A DNA stretch of 47,183 bases, taken from positions 1 through 47,183 of the forward strand of contig DKDI01000007.1 in the NCBI GenBank assembly GCA_002449305.1, written 5' to 3'. Positions within the stretch are counted from its first letter, which is position 1. Each line of letters opens with the position of its first letter. The notes below the pieces were generated by a model. That model was not told the origin of the DNA and did no database searches. It saw nothing but the letters and a program-made list of their open reading frames with translations. The position numbers and the translations under genes were made by a program. The DNA comes from Treponema sp. UBA6852. GTDB lineage: Bacteria; Spirochaetota; Spirochaetia; Treponematales; Treponemataceae. Of the stretch, positions 33,249-41,673 are shown in pieces.

Positions 33249-34673
33249 ATGGCAACAATGAAATATGATTTTTCAGTGGAAAACTTGGGAGAATGCAAAG
33301 TAAAGTCTCCTATTGAACTTTCTTTGGAGCACGGAAATTTCCGCGCAGCTTATGTTACAGACAATTCTTATGTTCGCCGCCAGGTGAATGTCTATAAAGG
33401 CGTTGAAGAGGATTGCGATGACAAAGCCAAGTTCATGGAAAAAGCAGGTCCTCGTGAATACATTTATTTTAATCCGGCTCACGTTACAGCTGGAATTTGC
33501 ACTTGCGGAGGTCTTTGCCCTGGACTTAACGATGTAATCCGCGCTGTTGTCCGCTGTCTTTGGAACCGCTACGGTGTGCGCAGAATCAAGGGAATTCAAT
33601 TTGGCTATAAAGGATTCTTTGCAGAGCAGGGATACGATACAATCGACCTTAACCCGGACAATGTTGATGCAATCCATAAAATCGGCGGAACTTTCCTTGG
33701 AACTTCACGCGGAGGCGGAGACAGAACTTCTGACATTGTAGATTCCATTGAGCGCATGGGAATCAACATGATGTTTATCATCGGTGGAGACGGAACCCAG
33801 AGAGGCGCGCTTGATATTGCAAACGAAATTGACCGTCGCGGACTTAAAATTTCAGTTGTGGGAATTCCAAAGACAGTTGACAACGACCTTCAGTTTATTG
33901 ACCGCTCGTTCGGATTTGAAACTGCTGTTCAGAAAGCTACTCAGGCCGTAAATTCAATCCACATGGAAGCGCATTCTCAAATTAACGGAATTGGTCTTGT
34001 AAAGCTTATGGGACGCGAATCTGGATTTATTGCGACTGCGACTGCCCTTGCAAGCCACGAAGCTAATTTCTGCCTTATTCCGGAAGTTCCTTTTGACTTG
34101 GACGGACCGAACGGATTGCTTGCCCATCTTGAAGCACGTCTGAACGAACGTCATCACGCTGTAATTGTTGTTGCAGAAGGTGCTGGACAAGAGCTTTTGA
34201 CTTCTACAAATCAGACTGACGCTTCTGGAAACAAAAAACTTGCGGACATCGGTGTTTACCTCCGCGACAGAATCACTGAATATTTCGCTTCAAAGAAAAT
34301 CCATATCAATCTTAAGTACATTGATCCAGGATATGAAGTTCGCGCGGCTGTTACAACTGCTAATGATTCTATTTATTGTGAGCGTCTTGGAAACAATGCG
34401 GTTCATGCGGCCATGGCAGGAAAAACAAAGATTGTAATTGGACTTGTGCATGACAAATATGTTCACATTCCAATTTCAATGGCAACTTTGAAGAGAAACA
34501 TTGTTGACCCGGAAAGCTCATTGTGGCGCGACTGTCTGGATGCTACTTTGCAGCCTGTATATATGGTGAACAATATCAACACTGTTGTAGAAAAACTTAA
34601 GAAAGATGCTGACGAGGCAGAAGCAAAAGCGCTCGCCCGCCTTGAAAAAGTCAACGGAATGAAAAACAGCTAA
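33249..34673 (+). CDS. pfkA: 6-phosphofructokinase, group III (plant/trypanosome-like)
   Basis: The 474-residue enzyme phosphorylates fructose 6-phosphate in glycolysis. Family motifs are 'GLCPGLNDVIRAVVRCLW', 'GIQFGYKGF', 'FIIGGDGTQRGA' and 'VGIPKTVDNDL'. The Gly in GGDG is the residue usual in ATP-dependent enzymes; pyrophosphate enzymes have GGDD. The Lys of PKTVDND is shared with plant and trypanosome ATP-PFKs. I therefore expect ATP dependence, but only an assay would settle it. The ATG at 33249 has a GAGG site; a frame extension to 33210 enters the leader hairpin. Confidence 0.88.
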   Translation: MATMKYDFSVENLGECKVKSPIELSLEHGNFRAAYVTDNSYVRRQVNVYKGVEEDCDDKAKFMEKAGPREYIYFNPAHVTAGICTCGGLCPGLNDVIRAVVRCLWNRYGVRRIKGIQFGYKGFFAEQGYDTIDLNPDNVDAIHKIGGTFLGTSRGGGDRTSDIVDSIERMGINMMFIIGGDGTQRGALDIANEIDRRGLKISVVGIPKTVDNDLQFIDRSFGFETAVQKATQAVNSIHMEAHSQINGIGLVKLMGRESGFIATATALASHEANFCLIPEVPFDLDGPNGLLAHLEARLNERHHAVIVVAEGAGQELLTSTNQTDASGNKKLADIGVYLRDRITEYFASKKIHINLKYIDPGYEVRAAVTTANDSIYCERLGNNAVHAAMAGKTKIVIGLVHDKYVHIPISMATLKRNIVDPESSLWRDCLDATLQPVYMVNNINTVVEKLKKDADEAEAKALARLEKVNGMKNS

Positions 34674-34697
34674 ATTAAAATATTTTGCTGAATAAAC

Positions 34698-34747
34698 GGG
34701 CTGCCTTGCCGAGATTGAAAAGTCTTGTGCGGCAGCTCATTTTTTTT
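34698..34747 (+). terminator. Terminator of pfk
   Basis: GGGCTGCC (34698-34705) pairs with GGCAGCTC (34731-34738) through one G-U pair, followed by a run of T. Confidence 0.8.
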
Positions 34748-34774
34748 GACTTGCATAGAATAATATGCTATAAA
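34746..34774 (+). promoter_or_regulatory. Promoter of the outer-membrane protein gene
   Basis: TTGACT (34746-34751), 17 nt and TATAAA (34769-34774), the -35 overlapping the T-run of the preceding terminator. A leader of about 30 nt with an AAGGAG site follows. Confidence 0.7.
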
Positions 34775-34813
34775 TGAAGAAGATTTTGTTTTCAGAATCT
34801 AAGGAGAACTACT

Positions 34814-35959
34814 ATGGTAAAGAAAACTAAACGGGTTGCTGCAATGGTATTTGCCTTTGCATTTGCGGCTTCAGGACTTTTTGCAAAGCCTCTTACTGTA
34901 AAAGGTGTAGACGGCGAAATTACAATCGATATTCCAGATGATGTTTATAATATGGTTTCTGGAAGAGTTGATGAAATTAACAATGCGTTGCGTGAAAACG
35001 GTGTTAAAAAAAGTCAGATATCTAATGCCGCTGACAAGGTAAATGAAGCCTATGTAAACATCAAAAAGTACATTCCGACAGACTCTCCATTTACTGTTGC
35101 AGAAAACGGACTTAACGACTTTTGCGATGACCTTGCGGATGTTATTCCGAACTCGCAGACTCAGCAGAATGTTTATGCGGAAGCTTGGATTGGAAAGATT
35201 TTCCCGGGATTTCACTTTGGCGCTGGTGTTAACGCCGGAGTTTCAGCCCTTGACGTTTCTACGCTTAAAGATGCTGCCCTTGCGCTTGGTGTTGATGACG
35301 TAAAAGATATAAACGACACTCTTGTTTTCCCGACAATTACTGTGGATGCGCGTCTTGGCGGAATAATTCTTCCGTTTGATATTGGCATTACTGCAATGTC
35401 AATTGACACTTCAAAAATAGGCGCAGTTGACGAAGCTATTGATCCTGTTGCAATCGACTTCTTTACTCTTGGAGCAGACATCCGCTATGCGATTTTTCAG
35501 GGTGGATTCATGCGTCCAAAATGGTCTGTTGGAGCCGGATTTTATTACACGAAAGGCGGTGTTGATGTAGACGATGACAGTGCAAAAGCTAGTCTTGACT
35601 TTAAGTCTACAACATTCATGGTAAACACACAGGCTTCTATCAAGGTGCTTTGCCTTGTTCCGTTTATTGGTGGACGCGCCTTGTTCTCAAAGACATCTGT
35701 TGACTGGAAGGTAAAGGCTGACTGGGCAAGCATTATTGCAGAAGAAAGTGATACTTATTACGATGGCGTTGCAGATGCGTTGACTTGGGGAATTCTTCCT
35801 AGCTCATTCAGTGGAAGCTCTTCTGGATTTTCTGTTTATCCACAGGTTTTTGGAGGAATCGGACTTGACCTTCTGTTCCTAAACCTTAGTGTAAGCGGAA
35901 GCTACGATATTGCATCAAAGATTCCTTCTGCGGCGGTCAGCGTGCGTGTTGCTTGGTAA
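34814..35959 (+). CDS. Outer-membrane beta-barrel protein
   Basis: The 381-residue protein has a signal peptide (cleavage after 'ASGLFA'), an N-terminal helical stretch with 'VYNMVSGRVDEINNALRENG' and a C-terminal barrel made of alternating strands ('GIILPFDIGITAMSI', 'WSVGAGFYYTKGGVDV', 'QASIKVLCLVPFIGG', 'VYPQVFGGIGLDLLFL'). It ends 'SVRVAW', and a C-terminal aromatic residue is typical of BAM-assembled barrels. The substrate or ligand is unknown. Its strong promoter, Shine-Dalgarno and terminator suggest high expression. Placement in the outer membrane is inference. Confidence 0.75.
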   Translation: MVKKTKRVAAMVFAFAFAASGLFAKPLTVKGVDGEITIDIPDDVYNMVSGRVDEINNALRENGVKKSQISNAADKVNEAYVNIKKYIPTDSPFTVAENGLNDFCDDLADVIPNSQTQQNVYAEAWIGKIFPGFHFGAGVNAGVSALDVSTLKDAALALGVDDVKDINDTLVFPTITVDARLGGIILPFDIGITAMSIDTSKIGAVDEAIDPVAIDFFTLGADIRYAIFQGGFMRPKWSVGAGFYYTKGGVDVDDDSAKASLDFKSTTFMVNTQASIKVLCLVPFIGGRALFSKTSVDWKVKADWASIIAEESDTYYDGVADALTWGILPSSFSGSSSGFSVYPQVFGGIGLDLLFLNLSVSGSYDIASKIPSAAVSVRVAW

Positions 35960-36021
35960 TATTTGAGTGCTGTTAAGTAGTTGTTTTTTAATTTGAAATA
36001 AAAATTAATAAATCACATAAC

Positions 36022-36053
36022 AAGAAAGGCTGCCTGTTTTGGCAGCCTTTCTT
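36022..36053 (+). terminator. Terminator of the outer-membrane protein gene
   Basis: AAGAAAGGCTGCC (36022-36034), a 6-nt loop TGTTTT and GGCAGCCTTTCTT (36041-36053): a 13-bp perfect stem. It is symmetric, so it may also stop transcription coming from the opposite strand. Confidence 0.88.
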
Positions 36054-36063
36054 AATGTTTTTT

Positions 36064-36143
36064 ACGTCAGCATAATGACGTCTGGATTATCATTAGCTTG
36101 ATAATATGCTTACCACTATAATGATAGACGGACTATCATTATA
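36064..36143. repeat. Three consecutive hairpins between convergent genes
   Basis: ACGTCA/TGACGT (36064-36081), ATTATC/GATAAT (36086-36105) and an 11-bp perfect pair TATAATGATAG/CTATCATTATA (36117-36143). The last two share the direct repeat GGAYTATCATTA (36084-36095 and 36130-36141). No gene is in 35960-36210. Confidence 0.6.
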
Positions 36144-36210
36144 CTGATACTGTGTTTTTCATTATAATGTATGAGAGCTGCACATTACGCTGTGTAACTC
36201 AGATACATTG

Positions 36211-37926
36211 CTATTTTTTCTGTTTCTTAAATGTCTGGATTCCTTCAATAACAAGAATTACTGCAAGAACTGCCATTGCCGCTGCGAATACAAGCTGGAA
36301 CCAGTTTCCCCAGGCAAGAGCACCTTGCGCACCCTGAACCATTGCCGCAATCTTTTTGTATACAGTAAGAACAAGGCTTGTCAAAGTCGCCGCAAGCATA
36401 AATGCCATTGGAATAAAGAACATCTTGTTGTTTTTTCCTGCCTGACCGAGCCAAGCCGCAACCGCCATAAGCGCAAGTCCTGCTAAAAGCTGGTTTGCCG
36501 CTCCAAAAAGTCCCCAGATCTGGCTGAGCTTAAGTCCGCCAAGAACGCTTCCGATTACAACCATTGAGATTGTTCCAAAGAACGGATTTGCAAGAACTTT
36601 GCGGATTCCCTTTGCGTCTTTCCAAGAAAATTCTCCGTCTTTAAGGAAAAGCTCGCTGAACATAAATCGGCTCAATCTTGTTCCTGTGTCGAGCGAAGTA
36701 AGGGCGAATACAGAAACTGCAAGTGTAAGAAGAGCGTTTATTGTGTTGTAAATTCCGCTTCCTTCTTTGCCAAAAAGTGTTGCAATTCCAGCACCGAACG
36801 CCGCAGAAGGTGAACCGAATTTTCCTTGCTTCCATTGGCTCCAGATAACTCCTACAGAAATAAGGGCGATTATTCCAAGCGCGGATTCAATAAGCATTGA
36901 GCCGTATCCGATTGGCTTTGCGTTTTTTTCGTTGTCAAGTTGCTTTGAAGTTGTTCCTGTTGCAATCAGTGAGTGGAATCCAGAGCAGGCACCGCAAGCT
37001 ACTGTTATAAAAAGCGTTGGGAAAAGGAATCCGGCCTGTGTCTTCCATCCTGTGAACGCTGGAATTGAAAATGCGATTGCAGAGCTTCCTTTAAATGCGT
37101 TGAATAAAATTCCTGCAAGGGCAACAAGCATCATGGCGTAAAGCAAAAAACTTGAAAGGTAGTCGCGCGGCTGAAGCATAATCCACACTGGAACAAGAGA
37201 AGCTACAGCTATGTAAACTCCGACAAAAACAATCCAGGCGTTGCGGCTCATTGCGAATCCAACATTAAGCCCGATTATTGTAACAATCACAATTCCAATT
37301 ATTCCAAGGATTGTAGCCGGAAGTGTTTTTAGTCCGCATTTGTTTGTAATGATTCCGTAGATAACGGCAAGCACAATGAATAAAATTGAAATCATTGCGG
37401 TTGTCTGGTTGTTTGTCGGATTTGAAACAAAGCCGAACATTACAGGGCTTCCTGCCACAGTAAAGAATGTTCCTGCTACAACGTTTACAAACGAAGCGAT
37501 TACAAGAATAAGAACAAGAAGCGCAAAAATAATAAAGAGTTTTTTTGCCTTTGCTCCCATCGTGTCGTTGATGATTTCGCCTACGGACTTTCCCTTGTGC
37601 CTTATAGATGCGAAAAGAGAGCCAAAGTCCTGGACTCCGCCGAAAAAAATGCCTCCGATTATGCACCACAAAAATACTGGAACCCATCCGAAAACCGCCG
37701 CCTGTATAGGTCCGTTGATTGGACCTGCTCCTGCGATAGAAGAGTAGTGGTGTCCCATAAGAACTGCCGGTTTTGCAGCCACGTAGTCAACTCCGTCTGG
37801 TGTTTCCTGCGCCGGTGTTTTTTTCGCCGGATCAATTCCCCATTGTTTTGCAAGCCACGAACCGTAAAAAACGTATCCGCAGAAAAGCAGAACAAGCGCC
37901 GCTAAAATAATCAGTAAAGCAGCCAT
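36211..37926 (-). CDS. cstA: CstA-family peptide/pyruvate transporter
   Basis: The 571-residue protein has about 15 hydrophobic segments. Family motifs are 'HHYSSIAGAGPINGPIQAAV' and 'GVQDFGSLFASIRHKGKSVG', plus 'TTSKQLDNEKNAKPIGYGSM' and 'SLDTGTRLSRFMFSELFL'. The CstA family takes up peptides or pyruvate when carbon is short. The frame opens with a TTG at 37941, but the ATG at 37926 is preferred: GGAGG lies 8 nt before it and the TTG would sit on that site. Its stop faces the triple hairpin block. The length is shorter than E. coli CstA, as in the short forms. Confidence 0.93.
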   Translation of the reverse strand: MAALLIILAALVLLFCGYVFYGSWLAKQWGIDPAKKTPAQETPDGVDYVAAKPAVLMGHHYSSIAGAGPINGPIQAAVFGWVPVFLWCIIGGIFFGGVQDFGSLFASIRHKGKSVGEIINDTMGAKAKKLFIIFALLVLILVIASFVNVVAGTFFTVAGSPVMFGFVSNPTNNQTTAMISILFIVLAVIYGIITNKCGLKTLPATILGIIGIVIVTIIGLNVGFAMSRNAWIVFVGVYIAVASLVPVWIMLQPRDYLSSFLLYAMMLVALAGILFNAFKGSSAIAFSIPAFTGWKTQAGFLFPTLFITVACGACSGFHSLIATGTTSKQLDNEKNAKPIGYGSMLIESALGIIALISVGVIWSQWKQGKFGSPSAAFGAGIATLFGKEGSGIYNTINALLTLAVSVFALTSLDTGTRLSRFMFSELFLKDGEFSWKDAKGIRKVLANPFFGTISMVVIGSVLGGLKLSQIWGLFGAANQLLAGLALMAVAAWLGQAGKNNKMFFIPMAFMLAATLTSLVLTVYKKIAAMVQGAQGALAWGNWFQLVFAAAMAVLAVILVIEGIQTFKKQKK

Positions 37927-37993
37927 CTCTTGTGCCTCCAAAAAAATATAAATGTGAATGAGTTTTGAAGCCCACTCAAAATTTGCTTAAAAG

Positions 37994-38485
37994 TTACAGC
38001 GGCATTTTAGAAAAAATACTGCGCAAATTTCTTCCGTGCCAGTTGAACCAAGTTTTTCTTTCTGAAAGATCGTAAACAATCAGACTGAAGCTGCTCCAGC
38101 CAAAAAATGAAAGCTTGTACGACTTGTGCAACTTGATTTTTTTTGCTTCCTTGGCTGCGTCTTTTTCAACTGAACTGGCAATGACAATCAGGCTTATGTC
38201 TGAATTTTTGTGACCGTAAAAAGGCTTTACTTTTGAAAGGCCGTCTGCCCAGGCCGAAATTGAAAGTTCCTTGAGTTTTTGCAATGAAAGTTTTTCTTCA
38301 AGCGCAAAGTAGACATATTCATTTGAATCCACCTCTGCAATTCTTGCCGACTTTGTTAAAAAATACTGTTCTTCGTGCGAATGGAATTCCGCAGTTGCGC
38401 AAAAAGTTCCGCATGGATTTTTTGAAACGTCGTAGTATTTTTTATATGAAAGCAAAACAGATTCAAGGCAGCTTTCTTTTGTCAA
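37994..38485 (-). CDS. Hypothetical protein
   Basis: This 163-residue cytoplasmic protein is not recognised. It has a mix of helices and strands ('ICSLIV'-like segments such as 'DISLIVIASSVEKDAAKEAK' and 'LSFFGWSSFSLIVYDLSE') and ends with basic 'WHGRNLRSIFSKMPL'. It precedes cstA on the same strand with about 70 bases between and could be co-transcribed. Position suggests a link to carbon-starvation transport, but nothing in the sequence supports a specific role. Confidence 0.55.
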   Translation of the reverse strand: MTKESCLESVLLSYKKYYDVSKNPCGTFCATAEFHSHEEQYFLTKSARIAEVDSNEYVYFALEEKLSLQKLKELSISAWADGLSKVKPFYGHKNSDISLIVIASSVEKDAAKEAKKIKLHKSYKLSFFGWSSFSLIVYDLSERKTWFNWHGRNLRSIFSKMPL

Positions 38486-38605
38486 TTCTGAAGCCTCGTT
38501 AAAGAAATTTCAGTATTTATTATATATCGGCTTGTAAAATGTTGCAACAAATTTTTGCTTTTTACTTTTCAAAACACTTAATATAGTTTAATATTATTTA
38601 AGTTT

Positions 38606-38645
38606 TTTCTTGATTTCTGGGGTTACAAATTAAAAAATCAAGAAA
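38606..38645 (+). promoter_or_regulatory. Hairpin in the gdhA leader
   Basis: TTTCTTGATTT (38606-38616) pairs perfectly with AAATCAAGAAA (38635-38645), leaving an 18-nt loop containing CTGGGGTTAC. CAGGGGTTG, which likely serves as the ribosome-binding site, follows directly. The near-repeat CTGGGGTT/CAGGGGTT in and after the loop suggests alternative pairing. Confidence 0.5.
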
Positions 38646-38659
38646 CAGGGGTTGTTTAT

Positions 38660-40015
38660 ATGGAATACAATATTAAAAATGCTTATTGTAAACGTGTTTG
38701 GGATGACATTTCTGTACGCTATGCAGATCAGGGTCATTTTCTTCAGGCTGCTGGACTTGTTCTTGAAGCAATTTCTCCTGCGGTAGACAAAATGCCTGAG
38801 CTTGAGCAGTATGCTGTTCTTGAGCGTTTCGTTGAGCCAGAGAGAATTGTAATGTTCCGTGTTCCTTGGACTGACGATGCAGGAAAACCTCACGTAAACC
38901 GCGGATTCCGTGTTCAGTTTAACAGCGCAATTGGACCTTATAAAGGAGGCTTGCGTTTTTCTCCGGAAGTAGGACTTGATGTTTTGAAATTCCTCGGATT
39001 TGAGCAGGTTCTTAAGAATTCCCTTACAACTCTTCCAATGGGCGGCGGAAAAGGTGGTTCAGACTTTGATGGCCACGGAAAATCAGATGCTGAAATTATG
39101 AGATTCTGCCAGTCATTCATTACAGAGCTTTATCGTCATATTGGCGCAGACACAGACGTTCCAGCTGGAGACAAAGGTGTAGGCGGAAAAGAAGTTGCCT
39201 ATATGTTCGGCCAGTACAAGAGAATTACAAACCAGTACACTGGAGTTCTTACAGGAAAAGGACTTTCATTCGGCGGTTCTCTTGCCCGCACAGAAGCTAC
39301 AGGCTACGGACTTATTTACTTTGTTGAATGCATGCTTGCAAAAAAAGGCCAGGATTTCAAAGGAAAGACAGCTATTATTTCTGGAGACGGAAACGTTGCC
39401 CAGTACGCTGCTGAAAAACTTCTTCAGCTCGGTGGAAAGCCAATCACTTTGTCTGATTCAACTGGCTATATTCTTGATGAAGACGGAATCACTGCTGAAA
39501 AACTTGCCTATGTAAAAGAATTCCGCGCACGCAAAGAAAAAGTTGACGCTTATGTAAAGAAATTTCCTAACGCAAAATTCTTCAAAGGTGAAAAGCCTTG
39601 GGGCGTAAAAGCTGACCTTGCCTTGCCTTGCGCAACTCAGGATGAAATTTATCTTGAAGATGCAAAGAAACTTGTTGCAAACGGATGTATGCTCGTTGCA
39701 GAAGGCGCAAATATGCCTACACGTGCGGAAGCCATAAAGTATTTCCAGGAAAACAAAGTTATGTTCGCTCCTGGAAAAGCTGCAAACGCCGGCGGTGTTG
39801 CGGTATCCGGACTTGAAATGAGCCAGAACTCAGAGCGTCTTTCTTGGACATTTGAAGAAGTTGACTCTAAGCTTAAGCAGATTATGACAAACATCCACGA
39901 CAACGCTTATGAAACTGCAAAAAAATACGCTACAGAAGGCGACTATGTTGCAGGCGCTAACATTGCAGGATTTGTAAAAGTTGCAAACGCAATGGTTGCC
40001 CAGGGATTGGTTTAA
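38660..40015 (+). CDS. gdhA: Glutamate dehydrogenase
   Basis: The 451-residue hexameric-type enzyme interconverts glutamate and 2-oxoglutarate plus ammonia. Motifs are 'GPYKGGLRFSPEVGLDVLKF', 'TLPMGGGKGGSDFD' with the catalytic Lys, 'VPAGDKGVGGKEVAYMFGQY', 'TGKGLSFGGSLARTEATGYG' and the dinucleotide loop 'AIISGDGNVAQYAAEKL'. The subclass is the microbial small hexamer, typically NADP(H)-linked in anaerobes and used for ammonia assimilation, but the cofactor cannot be fixed by reading alone. Confidence 0.95.
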   Translation: MEYNIKNAYCKRVWDDISVRYADQGHFLQAAGLVLEAISPAVDKMPELEQYAVLERFVEPERIVMFRVPWTDDAGKPHVNRGFRVQFNSAIGPYKGGLRFSPEVGLDVLKFLGFEQVLKNSLTTLPMGGGKGGSDFDGHGKSDAEIMRFCQSFITELYRHIGADTDVPAGDKGVGGKEVAYMFGQYKRITNQYTGVLTGKGLSFGGSLARTEATGYGLIYFVECMLAKKGQDFKGKTAIISGDGNVAQYAAEKLLQLGGKPITLSDSTGYILDEDGITAEKLAYVKEFRARKEKVDAYVKKFPNAKFFKGEKPWGVKADLALPCATQDEIYLEDAKKLVANGCMLVAEGANMPTRAEAIKYFQENKVMFAPGKAANAGGVAVSGLEMSQNSERLSWTFEEVDSKLKQIMTNIHDNAYETAKKYATEGDYVAGANIAGFVKVANAMVAQGLV

Positions 40016-40020
40016 TTTAA

Positions 40021-40052
40021 CTGTCATTCCTGTGCTATGATACGGGAATCTG
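40021..40052. repeat. Degenerate half copy of the palindromic repeat
   Basis: GTCATTCC (40023-40030) and GGGAATCTG (near 40044-40052) match the left arm of the GTCATT repeat family, immediately downstream of gdhA. Only the left half is recognisable. Confidence 0.4.
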
Positions 40053-40081
40053 TTGCTGGTTTTTAGCTAGCTATTCAAAGG

Positions 40082-40128
40082 CTGCTCTTTAGGCTGAATT
40101 CATTTAGCTTAAAGGGCAGTTTTTTTTT
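40082..40128 (+). terminator. Terminator of gdhA
   Basis: CTGCTCTTTA (40082-40091) pairs with TAAAGGGCAG (40110-40119) with one T-G pair, followed by a T-run. The 40016-40346 gap holds this terminator, the half repeat and the structured leader, and no gene. Confidence 0.8.
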
Positions 40129-40190
40129 GTTTAGAATTTGACAGCAAGACTTGCTTCATTTATATTGAAGTAAGGAAAGTAAGGAGATAA

Positions 40191-40340
40191 GATAAAAACA
40201 GCCGAAAATGGCGTCTGTTTTTATCTTTAAAAGTTTGCGTTGCAAACTTTCTTATCAACTGTTGTTTCTCACTTCGTTGCGAAACAACTTAAAAAGTCAA
40301 TCCTAAAACTGAAGTTTTAATCTTGACTTTTTATGGGAGA
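40191..40340 (+). ncRNA. Four-hairpin structured leader, copy B
   Basis: P1 (40191-40225) is GATAAAAACAG/CTGTTTTTATC, 11 perfect pairs, with a 13-nt loop CCGAAAATGGCGT. P2 (40230-40250) is the invariant GTTTGC-GTT-GCAAAC hairpin. P3 (40261-40288) is GTTGTTTC/GAAACAAC with loop TCACTTCGTTGC. P4 (40291-40332) has outer arms AAAAAGTCAA/TTGACTTTTT and inner TAAAACT/AGTTTTA. The tail ATGGGAGA holds the ribosome-binding site of the antitoxin gene. Compared with copy A (14036-14187) every stem is still paired although P1, P3 and inner P4 arms differ. Confidence 0.7.
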
Positions 40341-40346
40341 TTTTCT

Positions 40347-40595
40347 ATGGAACTTGCAAAAGTAACATCAAAAGGTCAGATAACAATTCCTCTTATGATA
40401 AGAAATTTGCTTCAATTGAAAACTGGCGACAAAGTGTATTTTGAAGAAAAAAAAGGAAAAGTTTATATTGCAAATGCATCACAAATAGCTTTGGCGAATG
40501 CGCAAAATCAAATGCAGGGCGAAGCTGAAAAAGCAGGTTTTCAAACAGAAGAAGATGTTGTTGCCTACATTAAAGAATTAAGGAAAACTAGGTGA
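40347..40595 (+). CDS. AbrB/MazE-type antitoxin
   Basis: The 82-residue protein opens with the swapped-hairpin DNA-binding domain 'MELAKVTSKGQITIPLMIRN' and 'LLQLKTGDKVYFEEKKGKVY'. Its tail ('NQMQGEAEKAGFQTEEDVVA') would bind the PIN toxin. A longer frame starts at 40323, but the ATG at 40347 has the GGGAG site of the structured leader 7 nt upstream. The 3' end overlaps the toxin start by 4 bases. It is expected to repress its own operon. Confidence 0.9.
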   Translation: MELAKVTSKGQITIPLMIRNLLQLKTGDKVYFEEKKGKVYIANASQIALANAQNQMQGEAEKAGFQTEEDVVAYIKELRKTR

Positions 40596-40996
40596 GAGTT
40601 TTTGTTGATACAAATGTCATAATCTCGGCAATGCTTTTTCCAAGCGGAAAAGTTGCAAGAGTTTTTTCTCATCTGCTTGAAAAACATACAGTTGTAATTT
40701 CTTCCTATACAAAAGAAGAATGTAATGAAGTCTTTGAAAGAAAATTCCCTGAAAAACTAAAACAGCTTGAAAACTTTTTTAACGGAATAAATTTTGAAGA
40801 ATTTGCAACACCAAATAAAATTGATGTGAATAAATATCCAAAAATCAGAGATGTAAAAGATTTGCCAGTTCTTGCCTCTGCAATTTTGTCTGATTCGGAT
40901 ATTTTGTTGACTGGCGACAAGGATTTTGAAAATTTAAAAATCGATAAGCCTTTAATCTTTTCTCCTGCAAGATATTTTGAGCTGATAGATAAGTAA
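40592..40996 (+). CDS. PIN-domain ribonuclease toxin
   Basis: This 134-residue protein belongs to the PIN family of type II toxins (COG1569-like). Acidic catalytic residues are visible: Asp6 in 'MRVFVDTNVIIS', a Glu in 'YTKEECNEVFERKF', 'DVKDLPVLASAIL' and 'LLTGDKDFENL'. The start is GTG at 40592, inside the antitoxin stop region (4-base overlap). The target RNA is not predictable. Confidence 0.9.
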   Translation: MRVFVDTNVIISAMLFPSGKVARVFSHLLEKHTVVISSYTKEECNEVFERKFPEKLKQLENFFNGINFEEFATPNKIDVNKYPKIRDVKDLPVLASAILSDSDILLTGDKDFENLKIDKPLIFSPARYFELIDK

Positions 40997-41006
40997 ATTT
41001 TTACCT

Positions 41007-41666
41007 TCAGCAGTTTTTTAGAAAGGAAAAAGTTGCTTTTTTGCAGAGATTTTCAATTTCCTGCCAATTTTTTTCTTTTATGAAATTTTCGGGGCACATC
41101 CAGCTTCCGCCCACCGCGCCTACATTTTTACATAAAAGATAGCTTGAAAAATTTTCACCGTTTATTCCGCCTGTTGGAATGAAAACTGTTTGCGGAAAAG
41201 GTCCTGCCAGCGACTTTAGGAATTTTGTTCCGCCCATAACTTCCGCAGGGAAAAGCTTTAGGAAATTCAGGCCGGTTTCTATTGCCTGCTCAATTTCGCC
41301 CGGCGTGCATACTCCTGGAAAAAACGGAATTTCATGTTCAACGCACCATTTTACTGTTTTGGGATTGAATCCCGGGGAAACAAGAAAATCCGCTCCGGCA
41401 TTTTGGGCTTTTTGCGCGAGGTTTGCGTTTATTACAGTTCCGGCTCCCACAAGAATATTCGGAAACTCTTTTTTTATTGATTCTATGCAGCCAGCGATTT
41501 TTTTTAGCCCGGTTTCGCCGTCGTTTGTTCTAAAGGTTATTTCAACAGCTTTCATTCCGCCGTTTGTAAGGGCGCGCACAAGTTCCATTGCATATTCTTT
41601 TTCCTGAATTTTTACGACCGGAATGATTTTTGCATTTTTGATTTTTTCTGCGGTTTGTTCAAACAT
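41007..41666 (-). CDS. eda: KDPG/KHG aldolase
   Basis: The 219-residue class I aldolase splits 2-keto-3-deoxy-6-phosphogluconate to pyruvate and glyceraldehyde 3-phosphate. Lys137 in 'LNFLKLFPAEVMGG' is the Schiff-base Lys, with Glu42 and Arg46 in 'AVEITFRTNDG' and 'GAGTVIN' and 'SPGFNP' completing the site. No edd or kdgK is in the window. The longer frame to 41702 lacks a good start; the ATG at 41666 has a -10-like box 7 nt upstream and no Shine-Dalgarno. Confidence 0.92.
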   Translation of the reverse strand: MFEQTAEKIKNAKIIPVVKIQEKEYAMELVRALTNGGMKAVEITFRTNDGETGLKKIAGCIESIKKEFPNILVGAGTVINANLAQKAQNAGADFLVSPGFNPKTVKWCVEHEIPFFPGVCTPGEIEQAIETGLNFLKLFPAEVMGGTKFLKSLAGPFPQTVFIPTGGINGENFSSYLLCKNVGAVGGSWMCPENFIKEKNWQEIENLCKKATFSFLKNC

Positions 41667-41673
41667 GGAAATA

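Noticed and set aside
36152..37905. Several long plus-strand open frames opposite cstA
   Set aside because: They are shadows of the cstA codons; no ribosome-binding sites and no motifs.
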